Source: Hirundichthys speculiger | Taxonomy: Eukaryota > Chordata > Actinopteri > Beloniformes > Exocoetidae | Direction of reading: 5' to 3' | Assembly: GCA_018398805.1 (NCBI GenBank) | Contig: JAGFBZ010000184.1 | Location: 420,073-484,072 of the forward strand | Length of the DNA: 64,000 nucleotides | Shown: piece after piece, positions 13,157-25,080 of the stretch | How positions within the stretch are numbered: position 1 is the first letter of the stretch | Layout of the letters: each line of letters begins with the position of its first letter | Notes under the pieces: generated by a model | Database searches by the model: none | What the model was told of the DNA's origin: nothing | Seen by the model: only the letters and a program-made list of their open reading frames with translations | Program-made: the position numbers and the translations under genes

Positions 13157-13530
13157 CCGCCTTGACTTCCTGGCTGCTTGGATGCTGCAGGGGAGCTGCT
13201 AGTAGCAGCTACTTAAGGCTGGTCTGCAGCTACGTTAGCCTGGCTAGCTACTGCACCTGCTGAACTGGTCTTGTTGGCAAAACCTTGCCTTTACTGCGCT
13301 GACCCTCGCTTCTAAAGCAATAAATAAACTACATTTACGCATTTCTCATTCTCACTAAAGGAGGCAGAGGAATAGCTAAACATTTCACACACTGAGCAGT
13401 AAGAGAGAGGGAAAGGAGGAGGCCATGCTAAGAAGCTAATAGGCTAATAACCTGAACATGAACCGGTGATTAGTGACAATGAAAATCCCAGAGGGGAAAA
13501 TGAGACACTGAAACAAGGTGCAAAGTACTC

Positions 13531-14940
13531 AGTTACAAATTACCAACCACAGTGTTGAGATATCTAAGAAAATAGATCACATTTAGTTTAAAGACGTTGG
13601 TAGAATCAGAGACTGTGACACCATGCAAACAACAGAAAGACAGAAATGGATCCAATACGTCACCAGAGTGTATAAAGACAACCATGCTGACATATGTGCA
13701 CGATAAATAGCAAAACAGGTGCAAATCAACCCTTGGTAACATTTCACCATATTTCTTTATGTGGATATAACTTCAAACTCAGAGAGAGATCCCTCCAAAA
13801 ATCAAGACTTCTAAACCATGAGCCAGACAGACCAGAAACCAAGCAGTCTGTACAAAGGCAAACAGTGCATCATTTACTGACTGATAGTGGAGGGAATGCA
13901 TAAACCTGATGATGATGGGCTTGTCTCTTAACATGTCACAGGCAGCTGCAAAGGTCACTGAGCACTGAGGGAGCATTTAGGAAGGAGGAAAACACTAAAT
14001 ACTCCTAATCCCCAGTTTATTTGCCGCATGGGTGGTTAAAAGCTACTCTCAGCCTCATAAAATTAAAACCATATGTGCACCACACTGTGGAGAAGAGGCA
14101 TGGCTATAGAAAGGTAGTAAGAAAGAAAAGAAAGAGACAGAGACCTCAATGATGAGGCGAGAAAGACAGTGAGATGGAGAGAGTGAGAAACAGGGAGGTG
14201 GCATAGGGAATTGAGAATCGGTGATGTGCAGCTTCAAAGCATTCTTTAGCAGAATGAGCTGTCACCTGTACCTCTTTTGCTTGGCGATCTATGGTTCACA
14301 CTGGCTGCCTTTGATTAATACATCCCACCTAAATCATTGAAAGTTCCCCTTTCTTTCTTACCCATAAAATGCAATACACAACACAAATCATCCCTTTAAA
14401 CAGTGAAGCCAGATAACAATTGAAAAATAATGCATCTTAGCTGGGCCATCCCGATAAATTGTTCCGTATAAAGCCCTCCTTTAAACCAAAATCAATTCAT
14501 CCGCCTCCAATTTTTATTAAAATTTCCAGTTATAAATCTTTCCACAATGTTTGTTCATCTGTTTTTTGATACATTTATATCACTTTCAGTTCTGCTTCAG
14601 TGTTTTCCCTGCTTCCACAGTGTAAAATAGGAAAATCTATTTGGGGCCAATAGAATAGTTAAAGGGTGTTATGGGTGTCTGTTCTCCAGGTGAAAATGGG
14701 TGTCAGTTTGTGTGTGTGAGTCTGCCTGTGTGTAAATGGAATCGATAAATGTGGCAATGTGGTGAGTAGATAGCACCCTTCCCCTTGCTTTTCTGATTAA
14801 CCCAGGCCACTGAAAACCTGACAGCAATATAACAATATTAGAGGCGTGTGTACATGTATGTAAGAGTGTCTGGAGGTGTGTGCACATGTCGCAAATCAGT
14901 TTGGAACTGCCTTCGTCTTTTCATAAATCTGTAACGATAT
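13531..14940. other. Non-coding stretch, no gene seen
   Basis: No domain-bearing frame. The section is mixed AT-rich and purine-rich DNA (GA-rich around 14090-14200) with a TG-rich patch at about 14700-14890. No mobile element recognised. Confidence 0.55.
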
Positions 14941-14944
14941 ACAT

Positions 14945-15800
14945 TCACTGACCATGCTATTAGGGCTACTTGTTCAATTGCATGTTAATACAAATACCTA
15001 ATCAGCCAGTCACACGGCAGCAACACAATGCATTAAGGCATGTAGAAGTGATCAAGACAACTTGCTCAAAATGAGCATCAGAATGGGGAAGAAAGGGCAT
15101 TTAAGTGACTTTGAAAGTAGCATGGTTGTTGGTGCCAGACGGCCTGGTCTTTTTTAGACACTCCTGATCTACTGAGATTTTTATGTACAACCATCTTGAG
15201 GGTTTACAGATGGTCTGAAAAAGACAAAATAGCCAGTGAGCAGTTGTTGTATGGATGAAAATGCCTTATTGACGTCAGAGGAGAAAGGGCAGACTGGTTC
15301 AAGGTGATAGAAAGGCTGCAGTGACTCAAATAACCACTAGCTACAACCAAGGTATGCAGAAAACCATCTCTGAGTGAACTTTGAAACAGATGGGCTTCAG
15401 CAGCAGAACACGCCGGTTGCTCCTCCTGTCAGCTAAGAACAGGAAACTGAGGCTACAGTTCGCACAGGCTCACTTCTATTTAAAAACAGAAGATTGGAAA
15501 AACATTGCCTGGTTTTATGAGTCTTGATTTGAACTATGACATTCAGACAGTAGAGTCAGAGTTTGTCTTAAAACAGAATGAAAGCATGGATCCATGTGCC
15601 GGTCTTCTTATGGCTACTTCTAGCAGGATAATGGACCATGTCACAAAGCTCAGATAATCTCAAACTGCTTTCTTGAACATGGCAGTGAGTTCAGTATACT
15701 CCAATGACCTCCACGGTCACCAGATCTCAAACCAACAGCACACTTTTGGGATGTGATAGAATAGGAGACTGGCATTATGGATGTGCAGCCGACAAATCAT
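14945..15800 (+). pseudogene. Tc1-like transposon fossil with internally deleted transposase
   Basis: The left end (TTCACTGACCATGCTATTAG near 14944) has the style of a Tc1-like inverted repeat. A transposase frame follows from the ATGGGGAAGAAAGG at about 15085, with the HTH-like N-terminus, 'TQITT' near 15330, 'LLSAKNRKLRLQFAQAH' near 15425 and the 'EDWKN(I/V)AW' block just before the first catalytic aspartate near 15495. About 170 bp of the middle is missing near 15600. The second catalytic block 'QQDNAPCHKA' survives in altered form ('QQDNGPCHKAQ') near 15625, and the 'PPRSPDL' block near 15705. Stops, small indels and a missing 3' end make it inactive. Confidence 0.85.
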
Positions 15801-17540
15801 TTATTTATATTCCCATGGTATAGTTTTAAAGAATTTAGCCAGCTGTTATTATGGCAGAGTCATTGATGCTTCTGGGTCATTTCACTTAGGAACATTACGA
15901 GGCAAAAGACTACTCAACTGGACCATATAACTTAATCATTGCACAATAACACTGAAGAGGCAACTCAGTTTGTATTTGTTTATTATGCATCAAAGGGAAA
16001 CACATTTAATGCAGCACAATGTTATGGATAATGACTATGATACCTAGGTGTATGATTTAATGTTAGTAGATAAAAACATAATGAAGTTTCAACTTTTACA
16101 TTAGCATAGCACTAATATGAACGCTATTGCTAAAGTTAATGATAATGCTTAACCTAAAGTGTGGTTTGCTTATAAGCAGTTTCACTTGGTTGTTTTACCT
16201 AAGGCACTCTGCTTGAACCCTTTGGAGTCCTGGCCCTTTTAGACTGAATGCAACATGTGCTGAGTTTGCTACTGGGTGTCACTGGTTAGTTAAGTAGCAG
16301 AGTACAGAGTACAAGGTAATTTTTTTCTTGACCGTGCAGGAGACTTCCAATTTGTATGCAATCTTTTGCTATCAAGGAAAAAAAAAAGATACAAATAAAA
16401 CATCCCCCTGCCAGTGAGAAGAAGAGTATCCAGATTGTACCAGTCTGCACTGCAATGAACAGCGAGACTCAGCTGCACTCTCAGGTAGTTGTCATGTGAG
16501 GCAAGGAGGAATCACTGCAAAACCATGACATTGTCTATCTACGCATATCTACAGGCCTCAGAATTGATCAATAAAATGTATATTATTGTTACAGTTTTAA
16601 GGGACATAAGGGACATAAGAGCATTGTCCACATGTCTGTGTATCAGAATTTAATATCCTTGCATTGTTTGAGTCTTCAGCAAGCTCAATACACTGAAATG
16701 AAAAACAATAAGAATATTTAAGCTTTGCATAGTTGTTCATTGTCTGTTAAGTTTGTCGTTACTTATTTTACCAAGTACAGTCTTTTTGATTATGCAATAT
16801 TAATGATGGAGGATATAAGAATTCAGACAGCTAAATACAATAAGAATGCAATACAATCAGCCTGATCACCCAGGGCGGTCTCATTTCTTGGGAGATCAAT
16901 GAATTCTTTGCATAGTGCTGATTAGTCAAAGCTGAGGAATGCAGAGATGTGGTGTGATTTATTTTTGGTGTTAAAAAATAATTTAACACCGATAATAATT
17001 TGTTTGGATTGATTAAACGTTAATTAATTATGCAAATTGAGCAGGGTGAAACAGATGTCCTAACTGCTCCCCTACCCACCCTATGATAAACCGACCCTAC
17101 AGCTACTATTTGTTCATCTGAAAATTACTCATAGAAAGCACATGGACATGCAGCAACAGACAAACCAGAATGTAAATTCCCCTTCTTTACACTAATGCAG
17201 GTGTGGCATGAATCTGGTATTCTTTTGGCTATTTGGATATTCTAAGAAAAAAGAAAAAAAAAGAAAAAGAAATCAATCTTACTACATTTGCAAAGCAAAA
17301 AGATTGAAATACTCTTCAAAGAGCTATGAATCTGACAATTTCATATGTTTCGACTGATAATGTTGGAAATCACCTTGGAGCAACTTTGGGACTTTTGGGC
17401 TGTTTCGGGGTGCAGTCCTAATTGTAGTATTATTTGTTAAAATGACCGTATGTTTCTCTGTGTTTTATTATTTTTGTATAGTGTTGAATTGAATTATTAT
17501 CTTTGCTGTAAAGGGTGGATCAGTAAATGAGTAAAACATG
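15801..17540. other. Non-coding stretch, no gene seen
   Basis: No gene. It contains a small direct repeat of GGGACATAA (about 16601-16619), A-rich runs at 17249-17270 and a regulatory-looking block at 16860-17050 that is listed separately. Confidence 0.55.
16860..17050. promoter_or_regulatory. Candidate conserved non-coding element with octamer site
   Basis: A non-repetitive block holding an exact POU octamer ATGCAAAT (near 17031), several TAAT/ATTA homeodomain cores in 'GTTAATTAATTATG', and a perfect 9-bp inverted repeat GGTGTTAAA/TTTAACACC (16967-16975 and 16982-16990). This clustering suggests an enhancer but is only suggestive. Cross-species conservation was not tested. Confidence 0.25.
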
Positions 17541-17544
17541 TTAT

Positions 17545-17817
17545 AATATTCTCCCCGTGCTTGCGTGGGTTTCCTCCGGGTACTCCGGCTTCCTCCCACA
17601 GTCCAAAGACATGCATGTTAGGTTGATTGGTGGTTCTAAATTGCCTGTAGGAGTGAGTGTGAGAGGTTGTTTGTCTGTATGTGGCCCTGCGATGGACTGG
17701 CGACCTGTCCAGGGTGGACCCCTGCCTTTCGCCTGTAGATGGCTGTGATAGGCTCCAGCAGATCCCTGTGACCCTTTGGAGGATTAAACGGGTATGGATA
17801 ATGGATGGATGGATGGG
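17545..17817 (+). repeat. Teleost SINE-like repeat ending in (GGAT)n
   Basis: Recognisable teleost interspersed repeat: TTCTCCCCGTGCTTGCGTGG at the left, then 'TTCCTCCCACAGTCCAAAGA', 'ATGCATGTTAGGTTGATTGG', 'CTGCGATGGACTGGCGACCT' and 'GATAGGCTCCAGC', ending in GGATGGATGGATGG at about 17805. The order and the tetranucleotide tail fit a retroposed SINE or LINE 3' end. A reverse-oriented, more decayed relative lies at 22738-23050. Confidence 0.8.
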
Positions 17818-18164
17818 TGTTATAATATTCCCATGCACAAACCATTCAGTTTTCAGGGTGCTGAGAATGATTCCTTTCAGAGAGTTTTTCTAGCATTGGC
17901 TTTTCATGACATCATCAGAGGTGGAATTTCCTTCATGATCATATTCAATATACATTTTGCATCCACAAAAGTGAGAGCTTCAAAAGTAATTTTAAACGTG
18001 TAAGATTACTTGTATAGCAAGGATCAAGTATCTTTTCCATCCCAGTGGATCTGCTACAGTACATTTTCTTATTAAGCAGATGGTAAACTTTTTTTTCTAT
18101 CCACCCAGTGACACCTCAAGGGACAGAGACTATTAAGATGAAGTGGGAGTCCTATTGAGCTTAT

Positions 18165-20100
18165 TAGCTTGTGGGACTCCAGGGGCTGGTGACAGGTACC
18201 GGCGGGCCAAGCTGACTGCAGCCTTGCTGTTTGTTGAGACAAAAGCCTGGGTATGAGAGGAGTTTGGTAAGGCCGTGCAAAGTGACTTTCAACCGGCTCA
18301 GAGAAGATTCTGGCAAACTGTCAGGTAACTCAGATGGGTGAAAACAAAGCTTTACCAAAGCTGTGTGTCGTTATGGTGGGACGCTGTTGACGTCGATGTT
18401 CTCAGGAGGTGGAGGGAATACTTCCACAACCTTCTCATTCCCACTAGCACACCTTTCAAAGAGGAAGCTGAATCTGTGGACTCTGAGTCGGACTTGCCCA
18501 TTAATGGGGCTTTGGTCACGAAGGTGGTTAAAAAGCTCCATGGCACCATGACTTTAGGGGTAGATGAGGTCTACCCTCAGTTTTTTAAAGCTCTGGATAT
18601 TGTAGGACTATCTGGGTTGACATGCCTCTGCAAAATCGTGTGAATATCAAGGGCAATACAAGGGTGGTATTTCCCCTTTTTAACAAGGAGGCCGGAGGAT
18701 GTGTTCCAACTGCAAGAGAATCCCTCCTCAGTCTCTCATGTCTTTGCAAGGGTGCTGGAGAATACAGCCCAGTTGATAGTCGAACCTTAGATTCAGGAAC
18801 AATGCAGGTTTGGTCCTGGCTGTGGAACACTGGACTGGCTCAATACCCTTGCTATGGTTCTAGAGGAGCATGGGAGTTTGCTCAATCAGTCTGTATGCAT
18901 TCTGAGGACAAAGACAAGGCAATTGATCATCTCCCTCAAGGTATTCTGTGAAGGATGCTGTGGGAGTATGGGATACTCACCGCAACTTGGCATGCAGTAC
19001 CTATGCAAGTTGAGCAAGAGTTTGGTCCACATTTCTGGTAGTAAGTGACAGTGGGGCTTTGTCAGGGCTGTTCTCTATCGTTGATTCTGTTCATAACTTT
19101 TATGGACAGAATGTTTAGGAGCAGCCAAGAAGTGAAGAAGGTCTGGCTTGGTGGCCTCAGGATTACTTATCTGCTTTAGCAAATGGTGTGATCCTGTTGA
19201 CTTCATCAAGATGCAATCTTAAACTCACCCTGGAGCGGTACACAGTCGAGTGGGAAGCTGAGTGGGGATGAGAATCAGCACCTCCAAATCTGAGACCTTA
19301 GTTTTCAGGAGGAAAAGGTTGAATGCCCTCTTTGGGTTTTGGGTGTGGTGTTATCTTAAGTGCTGGAGTTTAAATGAGTCTTGTTCATGAGTGAAAAGAG
19401 GTAAAATTGGATTGAGAGATCAACAGGTGGATTGGAGCAGCGTCTGCAGAAATGGAGACTCGTTAATGGTCTGCTTTGGTAAAGAGAGAGTTGAGGAAAA
19501 AGGCTAGGCTCTCTGTTTACCAGATGATTAGTGTCCTGACCCTTAACTGTGGTCACAAACTGTGAGTAGTGACTGAAAGAATGGCATTGTGGATAAAACC
19601 AGCTCAAATGAGTTTCTTTCATAGGGTGGGTCGACCTATGACCCCCATGCTATCTCTGGCATTTATACTTATGCGTTATTGTTTACATCACTCTGTATTT
19701 ACACTACCAACCACTAGACAGCAGTGCAGGTTTTTTTTTCTGCAGCAATGTAGCTTGCAGTGCCAAGTTTACATTTGTTTACCTCCTATATGTATATGCA
19801 GAAGCATAAATCAGTGTTTAGAGATAGGGTGAGAAGTTTCACCATTCAGGAAAGACTCGAAGTGGAGTAGATGTTCCTCCACAGCCAACTGAGGTGCTTT
19901 GGGTGGTTGCCTAAACCATTTTGGACATGTCAAACCACGCAGAGACCCCAGGGCAGACCCTATTCCCCACTAGAGGAGCGCCACAGGGGTTGGCTGGAGA
20001 GAGGGTCTGGGCCTCTTTACTCAGACTGCTGCCCCCATGACCCAAACTCAGATTAAGTGGAAGGTAATGGTCTGTTGGATGGATACAGGGAAATGTGAAA
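18165..20100 (+). pseudogene. Degraded non-LTR retrotransposon ORF2 (RT and C-terminus)
   Basis: The plus-strand translation, across several frames, follows a teleost LINE ORF2. 'EEFGKAVQSDFQPAQRRFW' is near 18255, 'VVKKLHGTMTLGVDEVYPQF' (the G-APG-DE block before the RT domain) near 18525, 'EHGSLLNQSVCIL' and 'DLEKA-DHLPQG'-like residues near 18860-18945, and the C-terminal 'LRCFGWLPK' and 'RPQGRPYSPLEERHRGW' near 19885-20010. Many stops, shifts and gaps are present and the YADD box is not readable. A small inverted-repeat insertion splits the sequence at about 19661-19811. I am sure it is a LINE; the clade (I/Nimb-like or a relative) is uncertain. Confidence 0.8.
19661..19811. mobile_element. 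Small MITE-like insertion inside the LINE
   Basis: The LINE reading is interrupted between about 19637 and 19817. Within that gap, ATTTATACTTATGCG (19661-19675) pairs as an inverted repeat with ATGCAGAAGCATAAAT (19796-19811), matching at about 12 of 15 positions. The interior has no coding capacity. The LINE's conserved 'LRDRVR'-type coding resumes at about 19818. The exact ends and target duplication were not resolved, and the superfamily (perhaps Harbinger-like) is a guess. Confidence 0.45.
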
Positions 20101-20444
20101 CCCATTTGAAAGGAGAGATAAAGTCCAACAATTTAAGTGTTTTTGTGTTTAAAGGTAGATAATGACCATGGGTGGATTAAGTATCCAGGAAAAAAATATA
20201 TTATGTCTTCTGAAATGATAGAAACAAGAGAAAAAAATGTGTGTGGTTGGTGTGTTTGTAATGAGATCAAGCAGCCTAAGCTCTCTATCTTTCTCAACTG
20301 ATGACTTTGTATGTGTTTGTGTGTGTGCATGCACACATGCATGTGTGTGTGTGGAAGTATCTGTGTTTGGATGGGAAGGAGGCTGCACTGTGCTGCATGG
20401 ATTTGCTGCTAAAGTTTGAACAGTTTTAAATTAAAATGTATTGC

Positions 20445-20565
20445 CCATTCTCAATGTATTGATCTCAGACCCAGCTGTGTCAATATGCCGCCCCGGCTAT
20501 TTTTCCAATAACTTATAAAGATCTGCCAGCCAGGCATAAATTCATTACGTAGCTCTGAGTTTATA
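20445..20565. promoter_or_regulatory. Candidate conserved non-coding element
   Basis: Non-repetitive block between low-complexity flanks, with CAGCTG (E-box), CAATA, TTATAAA and TAAATTCATTA motifs. It is not coding in any frame. This is texture-based inference only. Confidence 0.2.
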
Positions 20566-21279
20566 TCCTCTCCCTTTTTTTTCTCTTTTTCCCTCTCGTC
20601 TCTTTTCCCTCTCGAATGTTTTACCGTCTGAATTTCACAATCTCGCTCCTCCTGTCTCTTTTTACATGCTTTTCTTTCTCTTACCCTCACAGCTTTAACT
20701 CCTCTTTTTAAAGGGTTTAAAGGTGAGCTCGGTAGGCTGTTTTTGCAGCTGTTTTGTCCAGCTCACCCTTCAAGGAGTACTGTACAAAAAAAAAGTATCC
20801 CCATTGTTCTTTAATGAGGGAGAAGTGCCTTGATTTGTCATTTTAAAACTTTAATGTTAAGCACTTATGCATTTAGTACTAAAGTGTACAGTACTTATGC
20901 AGACTCAATGGCAGACTATTGCTGGGCAAAATCAGATTCAGTTAAAAAGAAAAAAAATGTTCAGAAAAATGTAGATTGACTCTTTCTGGTCTATTAAAAG
21001 ATAATTTGAGCCACATTTGAATGTTTTATTTCTCCTCTTGCTGCTTAACAAGCCAGTGATTAGATCCCTACTCATTTCCTGCCTGGCTTTCCTTCAGACG
21101 TAAACTCTTCTCAAGCACATTCTTCTCACATTTCCCTTCCTTTCGTGTCATTCTTCTTCTCCCCTCCTTTCATCTCTTTCCACCATCTCTTTCCTTCTCC
21201 CATGTCCCCCTTCTTCAACTCTTTCCATTTCACTCGCTAATCTCCCTCCACCTCCTCTCATTGTCAATACCTATCTAAT

Positions 21280-21480
21280 TCCACTTTAGCACCAGTAATT
21301 GGCTGATGGATAGAAGCTATGGATTGGCCTCTTCCTGATGACTGCATGACATTTTTCCCCCTCCCCTAGAGCTGGTAATACTAATAGAATTCCAAATCCG
21401 CAGCAGTGGGATTCTGTCATGAGTAGGTCAACCGCTGTGTCAAGGTCCTATTGGAAAGCCGGCATCCAACATCTTAATTT
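21280..21480. promoter_or_regulatory. Candidate conserved non-coding element
   Basis: A compact, non-repetitive block directly after a long pyrimidine-rich tract. It contains CCAGTAATTGGCTGATGGAT, CTGGTAATACTAATAG and GTCAACCGCTGTGTCA-like motifs (homeodomain, TGATGGAT PBX/MEIS-like). No coding frame. Conservation was not tested. Confidence 0.22.
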
Positions 21481-22737
21481 AGACTTAGCTTTTTTTCCCC
21501 CCCCTCTGTATTGCTGGATGATCAGTGTGTATTGCTGTGTCTTTGTTTCTTTTGACTGCTGAAGATCTCTGTCATGCTCTGTCATTTCATCATTTTATGT
21601 GCATTTTTTCATCCTTGCGTCTCCTTAACTGATCAAGTGAATAGTTTTGTATCATCTTCAAAACTCTTGGATGCTTATTTAATTTATCTTGTCAAAACCA
21701 AAATTTTAAAAGTTTTCTTGACAGTTGCTAAATCTTACACTCAATGTGGATGCTATTCATGCCATTTGTGGTCTGGATTGAGGTGGTTTGAAATTCAGTC
21801 ACATAATGCACAAATCAACATTTTTCTCTATAAAATAATCAGATTAACTCTGGGCAGTGTTATGAAATTAATGAAGACAAGTTGAAGTGAACTGAAAACA
21901 GGTTTCCTTGATTAGATAATCTTCTCATATGCCCTATAATTACTTATGCATGTGTGTGCACGTAATAGTGGTGAACTGGAGGAAAGAAGTTGGCTAAATT
22001 GGGTTATCATGCTAATTCAGTCAGCTGACTGGATGAAGCAAAGCAGCAGAGAGGTGGACTAAACTTGACCCTGTTAAAACTGACCTTGGTCTGATTCCTT
22101 TTCTCCCTCCTCTCACTCACAAATGCGAGGGCATGGGTCACCAAATCAAGCCAATAGATCCTTGAAATGTTTTGAGCTTCTAGACTAATGAAGTGAGATA
22201 ACAGTTTTTCTTTGTTTTTTGACCTCAGTTTTTTTGGATCTTGCCAACCATGATGTAAGCTGCAAGTGTTACAGTGTTACTACCGTATCAAGTGACATTG
22301 CACCGGCTTTGCATGTTTGGGACATCAGGAATATTTTATTCAGACTTTAAAACCTAGTCATTGTGTTGTTAAATATAGTTTTGTCAAATTTGTCACAATA
22401 ATTGTGTTGGTTCATATGTTACTGATCATAAGAAATGTATGGGTGAATACATTTTACATATTGTGTTTATATATTTTTTTGTTTTGTTTTCTAGAATAAA
22501 AAATGAATTCAAGGTTTGAACCAAAGGAAGTGAGAATATCTTTGAAAACCTCTCCACTCCACAGATTCCACCCAGACACACTTCTATATACTGTGAGAAA
22601 TATTTCATACTATTTCAAATAAATATTTCATGTCAGATGTAATCTCCCCTTGTCCTTCTTGAAAAGGTTAAACTATTCTGTGGAATTTTTAAAGAACCTC
22701 TGCTATTCAAATTGTATGTTTTTGGTGTCTCATTGAA

Positions 22738-23050
22738 CATCATCCATCTATCCATCCATCTGCCCATCCATCTATCCATCCATCCATCCATCTGCCCATC
22801 CATCCATCCATCCATCCATCCATCCATCCATCCATCCTCTACACTGACCTCTGCAACTGAGACAAACAAAAATGCAGACTCACAATTTACAAATACCAAC
22901 TTAATACACGTTTTTGAACTTTGGGAGGTAGCTGGGATGCAAAAAGAAAATCCATGTGGGCTCTGGGAGGACATGCAAACTGCACACAGAAATAGATCAG
23001 CTCAGGATTAAACCAGGGACTTTCTTGTTGAGAAGTTGCAGTGCTCCCCG
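22738..23050 (-). repeat. SINE-like repeat with (CCAT)n tail, reverse orientation
   Basis: Begins on the plus strand with a CCAT/CCATCTAT tetranucleotide tract (about 22740-22836), the reverse complement of a GGATGGAT tail. The body follows: 'TGGGAGGTAGCTGGGATGC', 'ATGCAAACTGCACACAGAAA' and 'GGATTAAACCAGGGACTTTC' (a tRNA-like B-box region in reverse), ending near 23050. It is related in style to the plus-strand copy at 17545-17817 but more decayed. Confidence 0.7.
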
Positions 23051-24974
23051 CCTGGTTTGAACAATATTTTCCATCTACATTTCGTAGGTTTACTTTGATG
23101 AATGGTCGACTGATTTCAAACACTCAGCATGTTGTTCAGCTTCTCCATTGGCTTTCATGTTAAATGAAGCACATCAGTTCACTGGAGTTTGGTCATCAGC
23201 ATTCTTAGTGTATGTGAGCAACGTAGGGATTCATATAACTTACCAAAAAAAAACAAAACAAAAAAAAAAAAAACCAGACAAATGCAGTCTGTACTTTAAA
23301 GTAACAGGAAGTCTCTTCATGACTTTAGTCACATTCGAAGGCTTCCACATTTAAGTCAGTTAATTCTTACATATTATGACATACATTTCTAAAAGCTGCT
23401 GAGTCAAGTGGTATAATTTTTTTCCACCATAATTGTCTTAGTTCTTGTATATTATTTCATATTCAGTAAATAAATAAAAGCTAGTGAATAATTAATTAAT
23501 TAATTTCAAGGAGTAATGCATTATGTCTTGTTCATTTTAGGTTGTATTTACCTTATTTTAAGATTTTTTTTTCTATTACCCTGATGAATAAAAGCTTTTA
23601 ATGGATAGAGATAGTTCTGTCTTTGAAACATAACTTTATGTTTTCAAACTGGCAGTATGTTTTTCAGTTCATATTCAGTTCATATATGATTCATATTTTA
23701 TGTACCTCAGGAACTATGAATAAAATGTTCTGGCTTAAGTTAGGGTGTTACATTTTCATATAATCAGACTTAATAAACTCTTTAGCACATATGATTGTGA
23801 TTTCATGGAAACCCTGACAGAAAGGCAAACAAGTCTCTGCATATGACCTTCAGGTCAGCAACAAGATCGGGATTAGAAAAACAGATCGTCCTGCTGAGTA
23901 TGACATTGATTCAGATAAAATAATAAATGTACCATGTATGAATAAAGAAAAGTAAATAATAAATAAGTTAAAAGCAATAAAACCTGAGAAACATACTAGC
24001 AACAAAGGGTTTGAATCAGTCATTTATCTGAAGTCCAGAGTAACATTTGTTTATTTTAGCTCAGTGTTCGGAGGTGGGGTTACAAGCCTGTGTGGAATGT
24101 CCCTTTAAATTATTCAAAGCCCAATCAGGTGTCTTTTTCTCCTCTGATCTTAAGATGGGTATCAGAGGTCATTCATTCTTCTTCGCAGGGTCACCTTTCC
24201 CTTTTCTCCTCTTAACACCGACACCCTCTCAAACTTTCAATGCCTATCTATTTCACTAATGCTATATGGGTCGTTGGCGTGGTCACACACTGCTACATAT
24301 GGCCATGCATGCGGATGCAAGAAACAAAGCAGCCGTGTGCATGTTTGGAGCACATAGACAGCCTCACACCTTGATGCACACATAATATGCACGTACCATG
24401 TGCACGCACATACCCACAAACCTGGACGTGGCAGTCCTTTCTTCCCTGCAGTGGGCTCTCCTGTGTATGTCAGGACATTGTTCATCTTCTCTCTGTGTTT
24501 CCATGTATGTGAATACCTTCTGACCTTCTCATAGACTGCAAGGATGTGATGCATTATTGCTTTTCATGCAACTTGCTTTGGGAAGGAAACAATAAAAGGT
24601 GACAAAGGGGGTTTGCGGGTTTGCGGAGCGTTGGGAGGCAAACGGGAAATAAGGTGGGATGTAAGGATACCGTCAAGACTCAGAGAGGCCCCCTTCATTT
24701 TGCATCTCTCTGAGTATTCACCATAACGTCATATCAGGTGTTGTCAGATTATATAAAGGGCAGGCATAACCAAAGCAAGACAAACATGTAAATATTAAGC
24801 TATAAAAAAAAGTTTAGTTTTTTTTTTGTTTTTGCTCTGAAAATCTGACAGACAAATAACTTCCTGGATTTAATGATGTGTTCATTTACATGCACAGTTT
24901 CCTGCAGTTATGCGTTCATACTTTTTCATGACACAAGTAACTGCTGCTTGTGTAAGAGCGTCCACATACGGTGT

Positions 24975-25080
24975 GTGAGTCTGCACGCTCACCGCTGGGG
25001 GCTTGTTGTCAGAGCTTCTCTCGACTGGCCAATTAATTATGATGGCCTACTTATGATGTGTAATGGGATGATTTATTAGT
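24975..25080. promoter_or_regulatory. Candidate conserved non-coding element
   Basis: Non-repetitive block with CCAATTAATTATGATGGCC (homeodomain core TAATTA) and TGATTTATTAG. No coding frame. Texture-based inference only. Confidence 0.2.

Larger units (their letters stand above)
10795..13530 (-). mobile_element. Degraded L2-like non-LTR retrotransposon, minus strand
   Basis: Read on the minus strand, this long segment has, in order, an ORF1 remnant (about 12974-13156), an ORF2 endonuclease remnant (about 12115-12325) and a 3' end whose last bases read GCTATATAAATAAAGC (near 10800), the tail style of teleost L2-like elements. The reverse transcriptase region is missing, so an internal deletion is inferred. 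Many stops and frameshifts show age. A Tigger-like MITE (11103-11579) sits inside. The 5' boundary near 13530 is approximate, judged from where the element-like texture ends. Clade assignment rests on remembered motifs only. Confidence 0.65.
20110..22735. other. Non-coding stretch, no gene seen
   Basis: Contains TG/CA-rich DNA at about 20300-20360, pyrimidine-rich DNA at 20570-20680 and 21100-21260, and AT-rich DNA elsewhere. No domain-bearing frame. Two compact blocks (20445-20565 and 21280-21480) are listed as possible conserved elements. Confidence 0.55.

Noticed and set aside
22633..22974. 113-codon minus-strand frame with 'WMDGWMDG' repeats
   Set aside because: It is the translation of the (CCAT)n tail of a SINE, not a repeat protein.
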